Source: Klebsormidium nitens
Lineage: Eukaryota > Streptophyta > Klebsormidiophyceae > Klebsormidiales > Klebsormidiaceae
Direction of reading: 5' to 3'
NCBI GenBank assembly: GCA_000708835.1
Contig: DF237143.1
Span: forward strand, 62,001 to 126,000
DNA length: 64,000 nucleotides
Below are positions 54,379 through 64,000 of this stretch, one piece after another. The notes under the pieces were generated by a model. That model ran no database searches and had not been told where the DNA came from. It saw nothing but the letters and a program-made list of their open reading frames with translations. The stretch's first letter is position 1, and each line of letters opens with the position of its first letter. The position numbers and the translations under genes are program-made.

Positions 54379-57300
54379 TTACTGCTTATGAAAGTGCTGG
54401 CAGAGCTCCGGGAGTCCACTGTCGAATCAATCCACCAGATGAACATGGGAGAACTCTGGCAGCATCTCTTAGAAGTTGCTGAGTTCTGAGAGATCGCGAG
54501 CAAGAAATACGTCGGCGCGCGCTTACCATCGCCTCTGCCGGGTCGTCTGCGCGCGCGCGCGCGGCGTGCAGCATCGCCTGCAGGACGGCGGGCATCACCG
54601 TGCTCGCGAGCCACGCCTGGATGCCCGCACTGCGCTGCTCCAGAGTCGCGCGCGGTTTTGGGGCCAGCCCGGGCTCCGGTTCCGGCAGGACCTGCGCGAG
54701 GCGCGCGCAAAATCAGGCGCAGGAAGTTTGACGTGCGCGTTCAGAACCATGCAACTTATCGAGAAGCGATGCCGTTCCCGCTTCAGAACCTTCGCTGACG
54801 GTAGAATATTAGGATCAAGAGCCACACACATGACTGCAAAAAGCTGCCAACGTCACGCATTGTCCTAGCATCAGCTTTCGAGAGGAGGCCCTTGAGACGC
54901 GTGATGCGACTCTGTGATTGCACAGTGATCGCCTCCCTCAATATTGCGTTCCAGCATTTCATTAAGCAGCGATTTCGAAGGTCTTACTGTTGCCGAATCC
55001 GAGCTCTGAACGGCAGCCGCTTCCTCGGTCCCCTCAGGAGACGCGATCGGCTCGTCGCTTGTCTCCACGTCCTGCCCCTGTACCGCCAAAGACGTACTTT
55101 CATCTGTTACTGAAGTCGCTCCATGAAAGGTTACGGTGCCTCTGTTATCGCAGTCCTCATTGACCCGTTGGAAAAATAAAAGGCTCGATAGAGGCAGAAA
55201 GCAGAGGTTTTCAATGAAGACGCGAAACCTACTTCCAGTAAAACTGGCTCGTAAGTGTCAAGGGAGGGTGCAACTCGCAAAATTTGGAACCCTGTAGACG
55301 AAACAAACGGGTGCATCGTATGGAGATCTTGGCGGCAGCAGGCGACCAGACGTATGAAGAGACGTCAAAGTATGAGCGGTTTGAGCGAAGAGATATTGTA
55401 TAAAACGTCGCCTCAATCAATGACATCAAATTGTTTGATTTAGCGAGATGACTTGCGTTCAACCAGAACAGCCTTCCGACTACCAAATGTATGCTCCAAT
55501 TACTGAACACTGTACTGTACTTGACGGGTCGTATACTTTTCTCGGAAGAGAAGGGTAAATGGAGACCACATCTTCTCTAACACCCAAAGGTTTTCCTCAG
55601 GAATTCATTTCGAGGGCACAAAGGGGAAAGCTGGCATGCAAAAGAGCGTCCTGAAAAATTCTTTACATGCTCTTGTGATCCCTGCTCCTGTGGTGCCGGC
55701 TCCGGTTCCGTCCGCTCGACGGGCTGCGGCTTCCGCTTGCTTCCGGCATACCTCTCCGGTGGCCCAAGCGCTGCCCTAACCCTCCCGATGACCATTTCTA
55801 AACCCATTCCAGTCGGTTCCACTTTCGGGACCGGCGTTCTAGCTTTCTCAACGTTTCCGCCCGTCCGTTCAATTCCGCTCGAGGACGCTCCGCTTGGCGG
55901 CCTCGTTCCCGGCGACGGAAGTCCTCCGCTGTGTGCTGACGGCGATTTTGGCGTTCCCAGTCTGGAGCCCGCTGACGTCATTCCAGGCGTCCCTGCTTTG
56001 GGAGACTTTAGCGTTTCACTTCCCGCGACGCTCTCTCGTTCCAATGCCTCGTCGACCGGCATCGTTCCGCTGAGGCCATCGCCCAAGCTTCCGGCGCTTC
56101 CGGCGGACCTCGTGTTCCGGTCGCTTCCAGCGGAACCAATGTTCCGCTCGCTTCCTACAGAGCCAATCTTGTCGCTTCCAGCGGAGACGGTGTTCCGGTC
56201 GCTTCCTGCCGAACGGTTAGGCCGGTCACTTCCGGCGGAATGAGTGTTCCGGTCGCTCGCAACGGAACGCTCGGTCTGGGCTGTCATGGGCCTCTCCGGA
56301 ATCTCCGCTTGGTCTATCTCGAGAATCGAAGCCCCCGCCGTTCTGACGCTCTCCAAGATTCCCTCCAGTTCAGGCAACACCGCCTCGTTGTAAACGGAGA
56401 TCCGCCGCGCAAACTCCGTTCCGACGTTGTGCGTTCCGGCCCGCTCCTTCTCCGGAATCGCCGCAATGCGCGCCGCCAGGATCTCGTCCGTCGCTTTCAG
56501 AAGCACCGACCAGTCGAGCTTCACCTTCCACTGCTCTTTCTTGGGCGCACCGCTCGTTCCAGTCTCCGCTTCCGGGGCGGCTTCCGGCGGAAGCGGCGGC
56601 TGCACTTCCTTGGAGGACATCATTCGGATCAGCGGGCTGGCTCTTCGGCCCGCGGCCTTAGGCGCTGCCTCCGTTTTGTCGTCGGTCGGTTTTATGGAGC
56701 TAACACGCTTTGCGGATGGGCGAGAGGCTTCCGGTTCCGGTGGCTCCGGCGTCCGGCTGGCTTCGCTCCGGACGGGTTCGTCTGAGCGGAAGACGAAGCG
56801 GACATCAAGGGGAATGATAATTTGTGGAGGCAAAAGAGCTGGCGCTTTTGCTGATAAACACTTGAAAGCTCGCAAGATTACCAAAAACACGGTGTGCTAG
56901 AAGGCTACAAACGACGCGCACCCTCACCCGCGAAGAGAAGCTGCGTCTGCGCCAACGTCTTCGGGAAACCGTCCAGGATGAAGCCGTTCCGCCGGCATTC
57001 CGGGCCCAGTTTACCGGACGTCAGGTAGCCGCGGACGGCTTGAACTAGGAGAGCGTCCGAAAGACGAGGCCTCTTCGGTTCGGGTGACGGGGCAACCGGT
57101 TGGCCCTTTTTGGGCTTTGGTTCGGGGACCGGGGGAGGGGGAGCGAGGGCGGCGGAGGCGGACTGCCTTAGAACCGGGTCTTCGCACTGCAAGCGGGAGC
57201 GAGTGTTGAGAAACTCGCGAAGTCGGTAAGAGCGGACTGTTTTGAAATGAAGGCTTGTTCAGAAAAGGCGAATAGCAGGCCCCTCGAAAGCGACTGTGTC

Positions 57301-60300
57301 AGTAAGCTGAGACAGATAGGTAGTAAAAGACCTTGCGCGTTTGGACCGAGTAAGGTCAAGCACAGCAAAGCTTGACCGCGGTGTGTAGCCTATTCCAGTT
57401 AAGTCTAAGCTTTATAATTCTCAAATATACCAGAATCACCAAAATTCGCCAAAGCTTGATTGACTGGAGGGGTTCACTTCTATCCTTCCATATGAAAATC
57501 ACAATGACCCGGCGAACGCAAGCCCACTTATCTCGCCTCAGGTTTTTGGAACATAATCCTGAATACGTCTGTCTTCAAAACCCGGGGAAGTTGTTCGCTC
57601 CTCACGGTCCCCCTTGACTCGCTTCTCTGTTGTTAATTTCCAATTTAATTTCAAGAGTTTTGATTTGAGACGTGAACTTGCCTACCTCTTCAAGGGCCCA
57701 CTTGATGACCGCGGGCACCGAAAGGACGTCGACGCCGTACTCCTGTGCGAGCGCGCGCGCAAGCGCGCTTTTTCCGGCCGCGGGGGGGCCGTGGAGCGAC
57801 ACGCGAAGGGGGGCGAGGCCACGACGGTCCAGAAAGTCGCGGGCAAGCCTGGCCACGTAGGGAAGGGGACCGTCCTGTGTGGAGAAAATGGGGGAATGTT
57901 TGGAGAAAGATAGTGTGGGGAGTGTTCTTACTGAGCGATGAGAAGTGAGTCCTTCGAAGAATGTCCTTCTAGGGGAAGGGATAGAGAGATACTGTGCGAG
58001 AGACTGGCCACGCGGGAGGTCGCCGTCTTATGGAGCGAATATGGGGGGCTGACTCAGGAAAGCACGTTTTGAAGAACGTTCGGTGGAGGAGAGAAAAAAG
58101 GTCGGAAGATTGCGCCTCGGGAGATGGAGAAGAACCAGGTTGGCGCGGGGGGAGGGAGCCTTGTAAGGAGCGGGAAAGGATGGAGGTTTCTATTCGGAGA
58201 CCGAGCACTGCCACTGGATCAGTTCTTTGATGGGCTGGGCTCACGGAGCAAGAAAGGGCGTGTCTCACCTTAAAGCGCCACGTCATCTCCTCGAGGGGCG
58301 TCGCTTGCATCGGCAGGTTGAGGAGCAGGCTGGGCTCGACTCTCCTGTTGGACAGCCACATCTCCTCCACGGACATCCGCCGGACGTCCGCACCAAAGTG
58401 GGCAGCGACGCCCTGCACGGAAAGTCACGTCCGAAGTTCTTAGTTGTACAGTTCAGCTCTGACTCTGGATCTGGAGACGCAGGCACTGTTCTGAAAGCGA
58501 GCCGCAATTCAGGCAAAGACCTGTAAGGGTCAAGGCTCCTTATGGACGTAGTGGGCAAGCTGGGGTCCGTTTGCTATCATCAGAAGGCGTTTACCAGCCA
58601 TCCTAAGTACAGGTAGGCCACGAGAGGCTTCTGATTACATCTGGCCCCCTAAGACAAAGCGATCCGTGGCGTCGTCCTTTGCTAGCCAGCTGACTGAGAA
58701 TCAGGCGAAAAGCGCAAATGCATCATACGAATGCTGTCGACCTCATCATAGTATTTGATAGGGGAAAGGAGATGACATGAGCGACTCACAGGATGTTTAG
58801 AAAGGACATCTCAATGGGCACAGAGGAGATGGAAGAGCTGGACTGCTGGCTCGATAAGTAACAACACGCCAGGATGACTCGTGAAGGCGAAAGCAAGAGA
58901 CAGCAGGTGTGGAATGGAAACAAATCTGGAGCATAGTCACAGAAGAAGACAAAAAATGGGATCACGAGGGAGAGCTTGCCGTACTTCGACCAATGCTTGC
59001 TGCGTGCAGCGCGCCTCGTCCACAGCCAACAGGTGCTGCTGAGGTGGCAGTGTGACTGCCACGTGTTTGATGAAGGTCGCCAGGTCGGACACGTGTATGG
59101 TTGGCAGGACGTTGTCTCCGAAGCCGTACACAGTGGGACCCTCCCCTGACCAGGAGTCCTGCGTTTAGAAACAGTATCTGTCTGCCGGCTGATCTTCCTT
59201 GGAGCCTCCGGTGGCTGTAGCTCTCAATGGTATTTTGCATATGTGCATGGGTACCCGTGTTGATATATCTGACAAGTTTAATCTCTCTTGCTGGTCACAA
59301 TTTCCTTATGGTACCTTTTCTCTCGCAACGGACCCAAAAGCCGGCTTGCCGAAATTGCGTTCACACACAACGAGAACGTGCAGATCAAAGTGCATCAGAG
59401 GCCAGCAAGAATGTGACGCTGCGCTGCTTGCTTGCATTTGCATTACTGCCCCCTTAAGGACCTTTCGAAAAGTTTGTCAGCCACTCTCACACCCCCGTAA
59501 AAAGCGGTATCTTACCCGGAACACACTCTCCAAGGCCCTTTCTCCTCCTCCATACTGAACCCCGGGCCAGACGACGTACGTCCTAAGCAGGCCCTGTTTC
59601 TGTGCTCGTGTGACCCTTCTCTCAGCTTCTAGAAGGTCGCCGTATTGGGGATGGGGCCTTCTCCGCGGCTCGTCCGCTGTAGAGCATGGCTCTTCCATAT
59701 CCACGCGCAAGCGAGCCCATGTCAAGATGTCGGAGACGGCAATGAAGACTGTCTCCTTTCCTTGGGGGCCAGCTTTCAAGACTGGGGAAATTCGAAAAGA
59801 TTTTTTCAGAGTGCAGTGGCCATACTACAAACAATGCTTTGGGCTTTGAGTATAGGCCTGTTGCCTGTGATGCTTTTGCGCGACTCTGTGGTGGTGGTTT
59901 GTGGTTCTTCGGCGTCAGTTTCTGAGTTGACCCAAGCTCATGAAGGTCGAAGTTGGCTTTACTGAAAGAGCCACAGATGCAAATGTTTGCACGTTCTGTG
60001 CACCACTTCTCTAGTGCACTGATTGTTCCAACCAGTATGAAAGCTGCAACTGTCCAGGTCAAAGAGACAGAAGCCTTTGTTTGATTGCAAAGCACACTTC
60101 ATGCATATTTGCCATGCTTGCGGACACTGTTCTCTTGCCAGCTGTCAAAAGTAAGTCGTCAGAAAGTGTAAGGGTGGGGCAGCTCTTATGCCGGGCCTTC
60201 AAGCCCGTACACCAACAGCCCCTGGTAAACAACCACCCATTAAAGCTACATTGACAACGGCCATCAGCTTTTGGCCAACTCGCCATGCATCCTTATTGCT

Positions 60301-60649
60301 AAAGTTACGCAGCCTATACTTTTGTGCTATGTACACCATTCGAATGCCAAGACGCACCTCGAAGGACGTCAGCAAATTCTTCTCTTTCGCTCTCAGTCTG
60401 CCTGAGCTGATGAAGGATGATGTCAGCACCCCTGAGTGCTCGCAGCTCTTCGTCATTGAAACGTGCCTCCGCGGTATCTAGATTCACGGCGGCTGTATTT
60501 GGCAAGCTCTGCAGAGTCTGTTGAGGTTCAGTGAATGTGGAAGAAGGGAACACGACCTGTAGGTCAAATTCGCTGCCAGCTCTTAGCTCTTCTAAGAGGC
60601 AGTCGTGGAGAGGCTGCTCAAAGGCGCCCCACAGCATGAGGGACTTCAT
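54379..60649 (-). CDS. AK7-like protein: epimerase-like, adenylate kinase and Dpy-30-like modules
   Basis: Exons, 5' to 3': 60649-60358, 59781-59516, 59158-58985, 58412-58269, 57874-57686, 57186-56928, 56850-55667, 55077-54988, 54691-54527, and a doubtful last one ending near 54379, for about 926 residues. Residues 1-290 match the NAD-epimerase-like part of adenylate kinase 7: ADIILHQLRQTESEREEFAD, VFIAVSDILTWARLR, RPHPQYGDLLEAE, YGFGDNVLPTIHVSDLATF. The kinase follows, with P-loop GPPAAGKS (321-328), RRNGFILDGFPKTLAQTQ and EILAARIAAIPEKERAGTHN. A long Ser/Pro/Glu-rich insert carries nine-residue repeats. The C-terminus GIQAWLASTVMPAVLQAML resembles the Dpy-30 helix pair. The kinase reaction is 2 ADP to ATP plus AMP. 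Animal AK7 is needed for normal motile cilia; a flagellar role here is inferred. Human AK7 is about 720 residues; the insert explains the extra length. Confidence 0.87.
56084..56268 (-). repeat. Coding minisatellite: about six nine-residue SAGSDRNT-type repeats
   Basis: Within exon 7 of the AK7-like gene, 27-base units encode variants such as SDRNTHSAG, SDRPNRSAG, SDRNTVSAG, SDKIGSVG, SERNIGSAG and SDRNTRSAG. The region is probably disordered and rich in possible phosphorylation sites. Units differ enough to align by eye, which points to an older expansion. Confidence 0.8.
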
Positions 60650-62731
60650 GGTTGCCTTCTATCGGATCCTACCGATGGTAGTACTAGAAGGCGCTAAAAA
60701 TTGGCCTCTGCATGAGCTTTCTGGAGCTTTGAAGCTTGCGGCTTCGACTTCAAGAAGCTTGCGGGAAGACAAGCGAGCCAAAACGAGTGAAGCAGTTCTC
60801 AGTCTGGATTTTCAGTCATCTGCGCGAAAGATGGTTGTCCCAACGAAAGGTCTTTTGTGCGCGCGAGCAATGTAGACTGTTCTGGCCGTCCGATGAAAAC
60901 TTTTGTAGCATCTGAACGGCAGAGATTGACCGTGCGGTTAGTGATTGTATAGCTCACTCGCGCAGGCAGGCTGATTTGCTGCGGAGAAGAATGTTGCCTT
61001 GCGCTAGCTAGTTGAATTATCCATCCAAGAATTTAGAAAGCCCATATTATTCAAATTCGTGTGGCGCTCTTCTGAGTTACGGGCCAAGGTGACGGAGGAA
61101 AGAGCACCTTGTTTTCGTGCATGTTCATGCATTGCTGGGGTTGCTGCGCTGAAGCAGACTCTGCGCAGCATGGATTGTCACCAATTTTGGGATTGAGCAG
61201 TGGTTGCTACTTTATTTGCAATGCCTAGCCGTGCGCTTTGGATCGTGACAGACACTCGCGCCATGGCCCTGGGCATGTAGCAATGATGGTCCAAGAAGGA
61301 AGACTGAGCCAACGTGCATTGTGACTGTTGGTGCTTCTTGCCTTTGGATCTAGCCCATGCGGGTATCCTTGAGAAAGCCTCATATAGCGGGAATCACGGT
61401 GTTGAAGCCAATTGAGCACCAAGGTAAGCATTGCAAAAGCGTGCTCCCGAGATCAAGTTTCTAGGGTGTAAAGATGACCTAATGCCCCCACATTGCCTTG
61501 TTCAAGTTGCAATTATTGATTAGTCTTTTGGGGCCGTGACTCTTTCTGATAATGATCAACCTCATAAGCTGGAGCGCTGGATACAAAGCACGAAACTCCA
61601 GACCAATCGACAAGCTATGGCCGTCATATCAGGGGTTTTCTAGGGTTTCTGCCCTGTCTTTGTTGAAAAGCTCCTGTTCTTATCTTCTTCTACATGTGTC
61701 ATTGTATGTAGCTTAGGACTGTGTTCGTTTTTACTACCTTCCATGCAAGGCGCACTTGGCTTGCTTATAGCCACACCACCTTCTCAACTGCGCTCTCAGA
61801 AGTGAACTCAACTTTGTAGTGCAGGAAACCGGTGGCCAAAGCGACAAGCCAGGATGTTCGCCGCCACTCAGGAGGTAAGAGTGATGGGACAGAATCGTGC
61901 CAACTCCTATGTGGGAGGTGCTGCTTGCAATAAGCATAGATGCTTCCAAGGCTGGTAGCGCCTTGCTCGAATGAGGGAGCGCTCCTCAATGCATCTGCAG
62001 CCAACATGGCATGCAGAGTGAGGTTTTTTCATGCAGAAAAGAAGGACTACAGGCATCGATTCTTGCTAGTCATCCAGGAAGAAGGGGCTTGGATCATTTG
62101 ATCGAACCTCGCCTAGCTTCTGATTGGCCCCCATGTTGCAATCTGCTCAAGCTTTTCTGGACAGTACTTTGCCATCTTGCTCAAACAAGGTTGACACCGC
62201 TTGCAGATTTTTAGGGCACAGCAGTACCTCAGGAAGTGGGTTGGAAAGGCTGCCCCGCAAGCTGGGAGTAATGATTCTCCTAGCAGCCGAGGCAAGTTCC
62301 CCTATGATCTCACAATGGTCGTTTTGAGAAAATTCAATTCAACGTTCTTCGATGCAGCACCTTCACCAGTTCGTCCTTGTTCAAATGTAAAGACCCTACC
62401 GAAGCAAGGATAATGCATCTAAAAGTCGCCGTTCTGCCAATCTTGATCCCCTTGTTTCTGTCTTTTCCGTTGGAAATTGGTAGGACGAGCGAAGGACGGC
62501 TGCGCACTCCTCTTCCTTGAGCTGTTGTAGGACTTTTAAGGACTTTCTTGTGTGTCGTTTGCTGAAGAAACGTTTTCAATATAAGACTGCCTAGGTCAAC
62601 TCAAAAATAAAAGAAAAAGGTATTCCGGCACAGCTGCAAAGCAGACTGAGCTGACTGGCCTGTAACGCCCGTGCTGGCAAACTTAAACATGCATAGGGTA
62701 TGTGGCCCACGAGGTCCTATGCGCAAGGCTC
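60650..62731. other. Head-to-head intergenic stretch (AK7-like / 5-phosphatase)
   Basis: Between the AK7-like start and the first supported exon of the 5-phosphatase. It should include both promoters and perhaps a non-coding or short first exon of the phosphatase. No further gene was recognised. Confidence 0.45.
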
Positions 62732-64000
62732 ATGAGGGCCATGCTAATATATGCTTGGTCCTTTCCAGGCGCCCTCGGCAGTCCCAAGAAAGAGGGCACT
62801 ACAAGCCCCACAAGCGCAGAAGCGCAGAGCCGATGGGATAACGATCAAGGTAAGGGCCATATCAGTGTTTCGCTTTCGGTTGTAGTTGGTTGCATTTGCT
62901 GGACGGGTTCATTTTCCAACTGAAGCTGACTATCCTACGGGGCTTTGAATAGCTGTGTTCGGCCAGCGTCTACAATGTTCGCTCACTCCCCTCTCCTTCA
63001 AGAAGTTGGGAGGAATCTGCAAAATGTTTCATTCCAATATCCAATCCCTCCCAGTAGCCTAAGGGCAGCTTTATTAGGAGTGCATTCTAAACGGATTCGA
63101 CCCGCCAATCTGCACAAGAGAAGAGAGCCCGCGCACGGTCTGCGGCGCAAGTCATCCGGGGGGGTGGCTTCTTTTTGGACCCATTTGCGAAACCCTACTT
63201 CTTCCAAACCTTTTCTGCCAATCTCTCTGGACTCTCCTACCAGCTTAAACAGCCCTTCTATTCTATAAACGAAGTCAAAACAAAACGGTCATTTTGTGCA
63301 GAGGAAGAGAGCCCCCGCACACTCCTGCGGCGCAAGGTCATCCGCGGGGAGCTCCGCGAGCTGCGCAGCGAGTTCACCGACACGTTGGACCTCTCCATCC
63401 ACGTGGCCACGTGGAATGTCAACGGTCGCCGCCCGCCAGACGGCCTCGAGCTGGACGAATTGCTGGACGTCGAGAACCCTGCAGACATCTACGTTGTCGG
63501 GTTCCAGGTGCGTCCTTTGATACTAAAGGTACAGGGGGTTCTGGCAAACCTGCAAGCACGGACCGGAAAAATTTTTTCAGCGTGCGAGTCTGGGCGGTTC
63601 AGTTGCTACCAAAGTCGCCTCAATTGAGGCGCCAGATTGGAAATATAGATGGGAACAGGGGTCAAATTGCTGAAAACTGCAGTGTCGTGCTTACTGGGGC
63701 TTGCAGTTGAAGATTCCGAAACGGGGAGCGTCTCAATCTCTGTCTCGCTCCTTCTCGTCTCTGTGGGTCCGGGTCGTTTATGTGCAAGCAATGCTGTGAA
63801 GCTAGGAGCTGACAGTAAGAATTTGCTTCTACGAAGCGCCAACAAAGCTTTGCCTCCGCTGTTCAGGAGATCGTCCCGCTGAACGCAAACAGCGTCCTCA
63901 TTGGCGACATGGGCGAGGCCGCCGCTCGCTGGGAAGCCTTGATCCACGAAACGCTGGTCGCCTATCCGGCCGACAAAGAGAGTGGCGGCATGGAAGCACA
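62732..64000 (+). CDS. Inositol polyphosphate 5-phosphatase, N-terminal part (cut by window end)
   Basis: Exons seen are about 62732-62849, 63302-63507 and 63868 to beyond 64000. The second carries LDLSIHVATWNVNGRRPPDG and PADIYVVGFQ; the third opens EIVPLNANSVLIGD followed by RWEALIHETL. These are the first catalytic blocks of the plant type I 5-phosphatase family (WN.NG, GFQEIVPLNA), which removes the 5-phosphate from soluble or lipid inositol phosphates in signalling. Phases agree between exons. The first exon may start at the in-frame ATG 62732, or the segment from 62769 may be an internal exon behind an acceptor-like TTTCCAG, with the true start further upstream. The C-terminal catalytic motifs lie outside the window. 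Confidence 0.82.
63083..63164 (+). repeat. Decayed partial copy of the 5-phosphatase exon start
   Basis: The stretch from about 63083 to 63164 resembles 63262-63346. Shared words include AGAGAGCCC, CTGCGGCGCAAG and TCATCCG at matching spacing, and a CTGCACAAG/GTGCAGAGG splice-side segment. The upstream copy has indels and no useful acceptor, so it reads as an old local duplication inside the intron. Confidence 0.6.

Noticed and set aside
55737-56785. Long plus-strand open frames opposite the AK7-like exon 7
   Set aside because: They mirror a repeat-rich, high-GC coding exon on the minus strand whose frame joins exons with kinase motifs on both sides.
58979-58984. Second GC donor, in the AK7-like gene after exon 3
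   Set aside because: A normal GT donor five bases upstream (GAA then GTACGG) gives the conserved junction ALVE/GVAAHFGA in frame, so the GC site is not needed.
60188-60224. Possible first exon of the 5-phosphatase (MPGLQARTPTAPG then GTAAAC)
   Set aside because: The phase fits, but it lies inside intron 1 of the AK7-like gene on the opposite strand and would need a 2.5 kb intron; too weak to join.

Overview
The window looks like nuclear DNA of a green-lineage eukaryote, most likely a streptophyte (charophyte-grade) alga such as Klebsormidium. That is an inference from gene content: land-plant-type families (EXORDIUM/PHI-1, root-cap domain, ERD7-like senescence domain, plastid UPF0114, organellar gyrase A, peroxisomal isocitrate lyase) occur beside an AK7-type, cilium-associated adenylate kinase. 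Genes are split into many short exons separated by introns of roughly 70-900 bases with plain GT...AG borders. No operons, bacterial signals, CRISPR arrays or rRNA were seen. I rebuilt exon chains by hand, requiring splice signals, reading phase and family motifs to agree; for seven full-length loci (six multi-domain or family-assigned, one orphan) the coding length comes out as a whole number of codons.

Layout: (1) 190-7509 (+), a secreted EXORDIUM-domain protein whose frame continues into a root-cap-like domain. (2) about 9.1-10.8 kb (-), a doubtful WG-motif, low-complexity locus. (3) 11167-14120 (-), an eight-exon, 500-residue coiled-coil protein of unknown function, head to head with (4) 14483-17735 (+), a plastid-type UPF0114 membrane protein. 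(5) 19071-25445 (-), an amidase-signature hydrolase in 12 exons with one GC-AG intron, head to head with (6) 26459-30459 (+), an ERD7-like senescence-domain protein. (7) 31759-33126 (-), an F-box/LRR-like copy broken by one in-frame stop, and (8) 34694-36142 (-), its intact single-exon paralogue; a small inverted-repeat element (33731-33911) lies between them. (9) 37469-47777 (-), DNA gyrase subunit A in 20 exons, head to head with (10) 48826-52862 (+), isocitrate lyase in 11 exons. (11) 54379-60649 (-), an AK7-like protein (epimerase-like, adenylate kinase, low-complexity insert, Dpy-30-like tail). (12) about 62732-64000 (+), the start of an inositol-polyphosphate 5-phosphatase, cut by the window end.

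The genes do not form one pathway. They serve the cell wall or apoplast (1), plastid and mitochondrial DNA (9), glyoxylate cycle in peroxisomes (10), stress and lipid-droplet or membrane biology (6), flagella (11, if the family role holds) and phosphoinositide signalling (12). The most notable items are the EXORDIUM/root-cap fusion, the AK7-type gene in a plant-lineage genome, the unrecognised coiled-coil protein, the optional in-frame exon in the amidase, and the nonsense-bearing F-box/LRR copy next to a MITE-like element. No multi-gene system of a new kind is evident.
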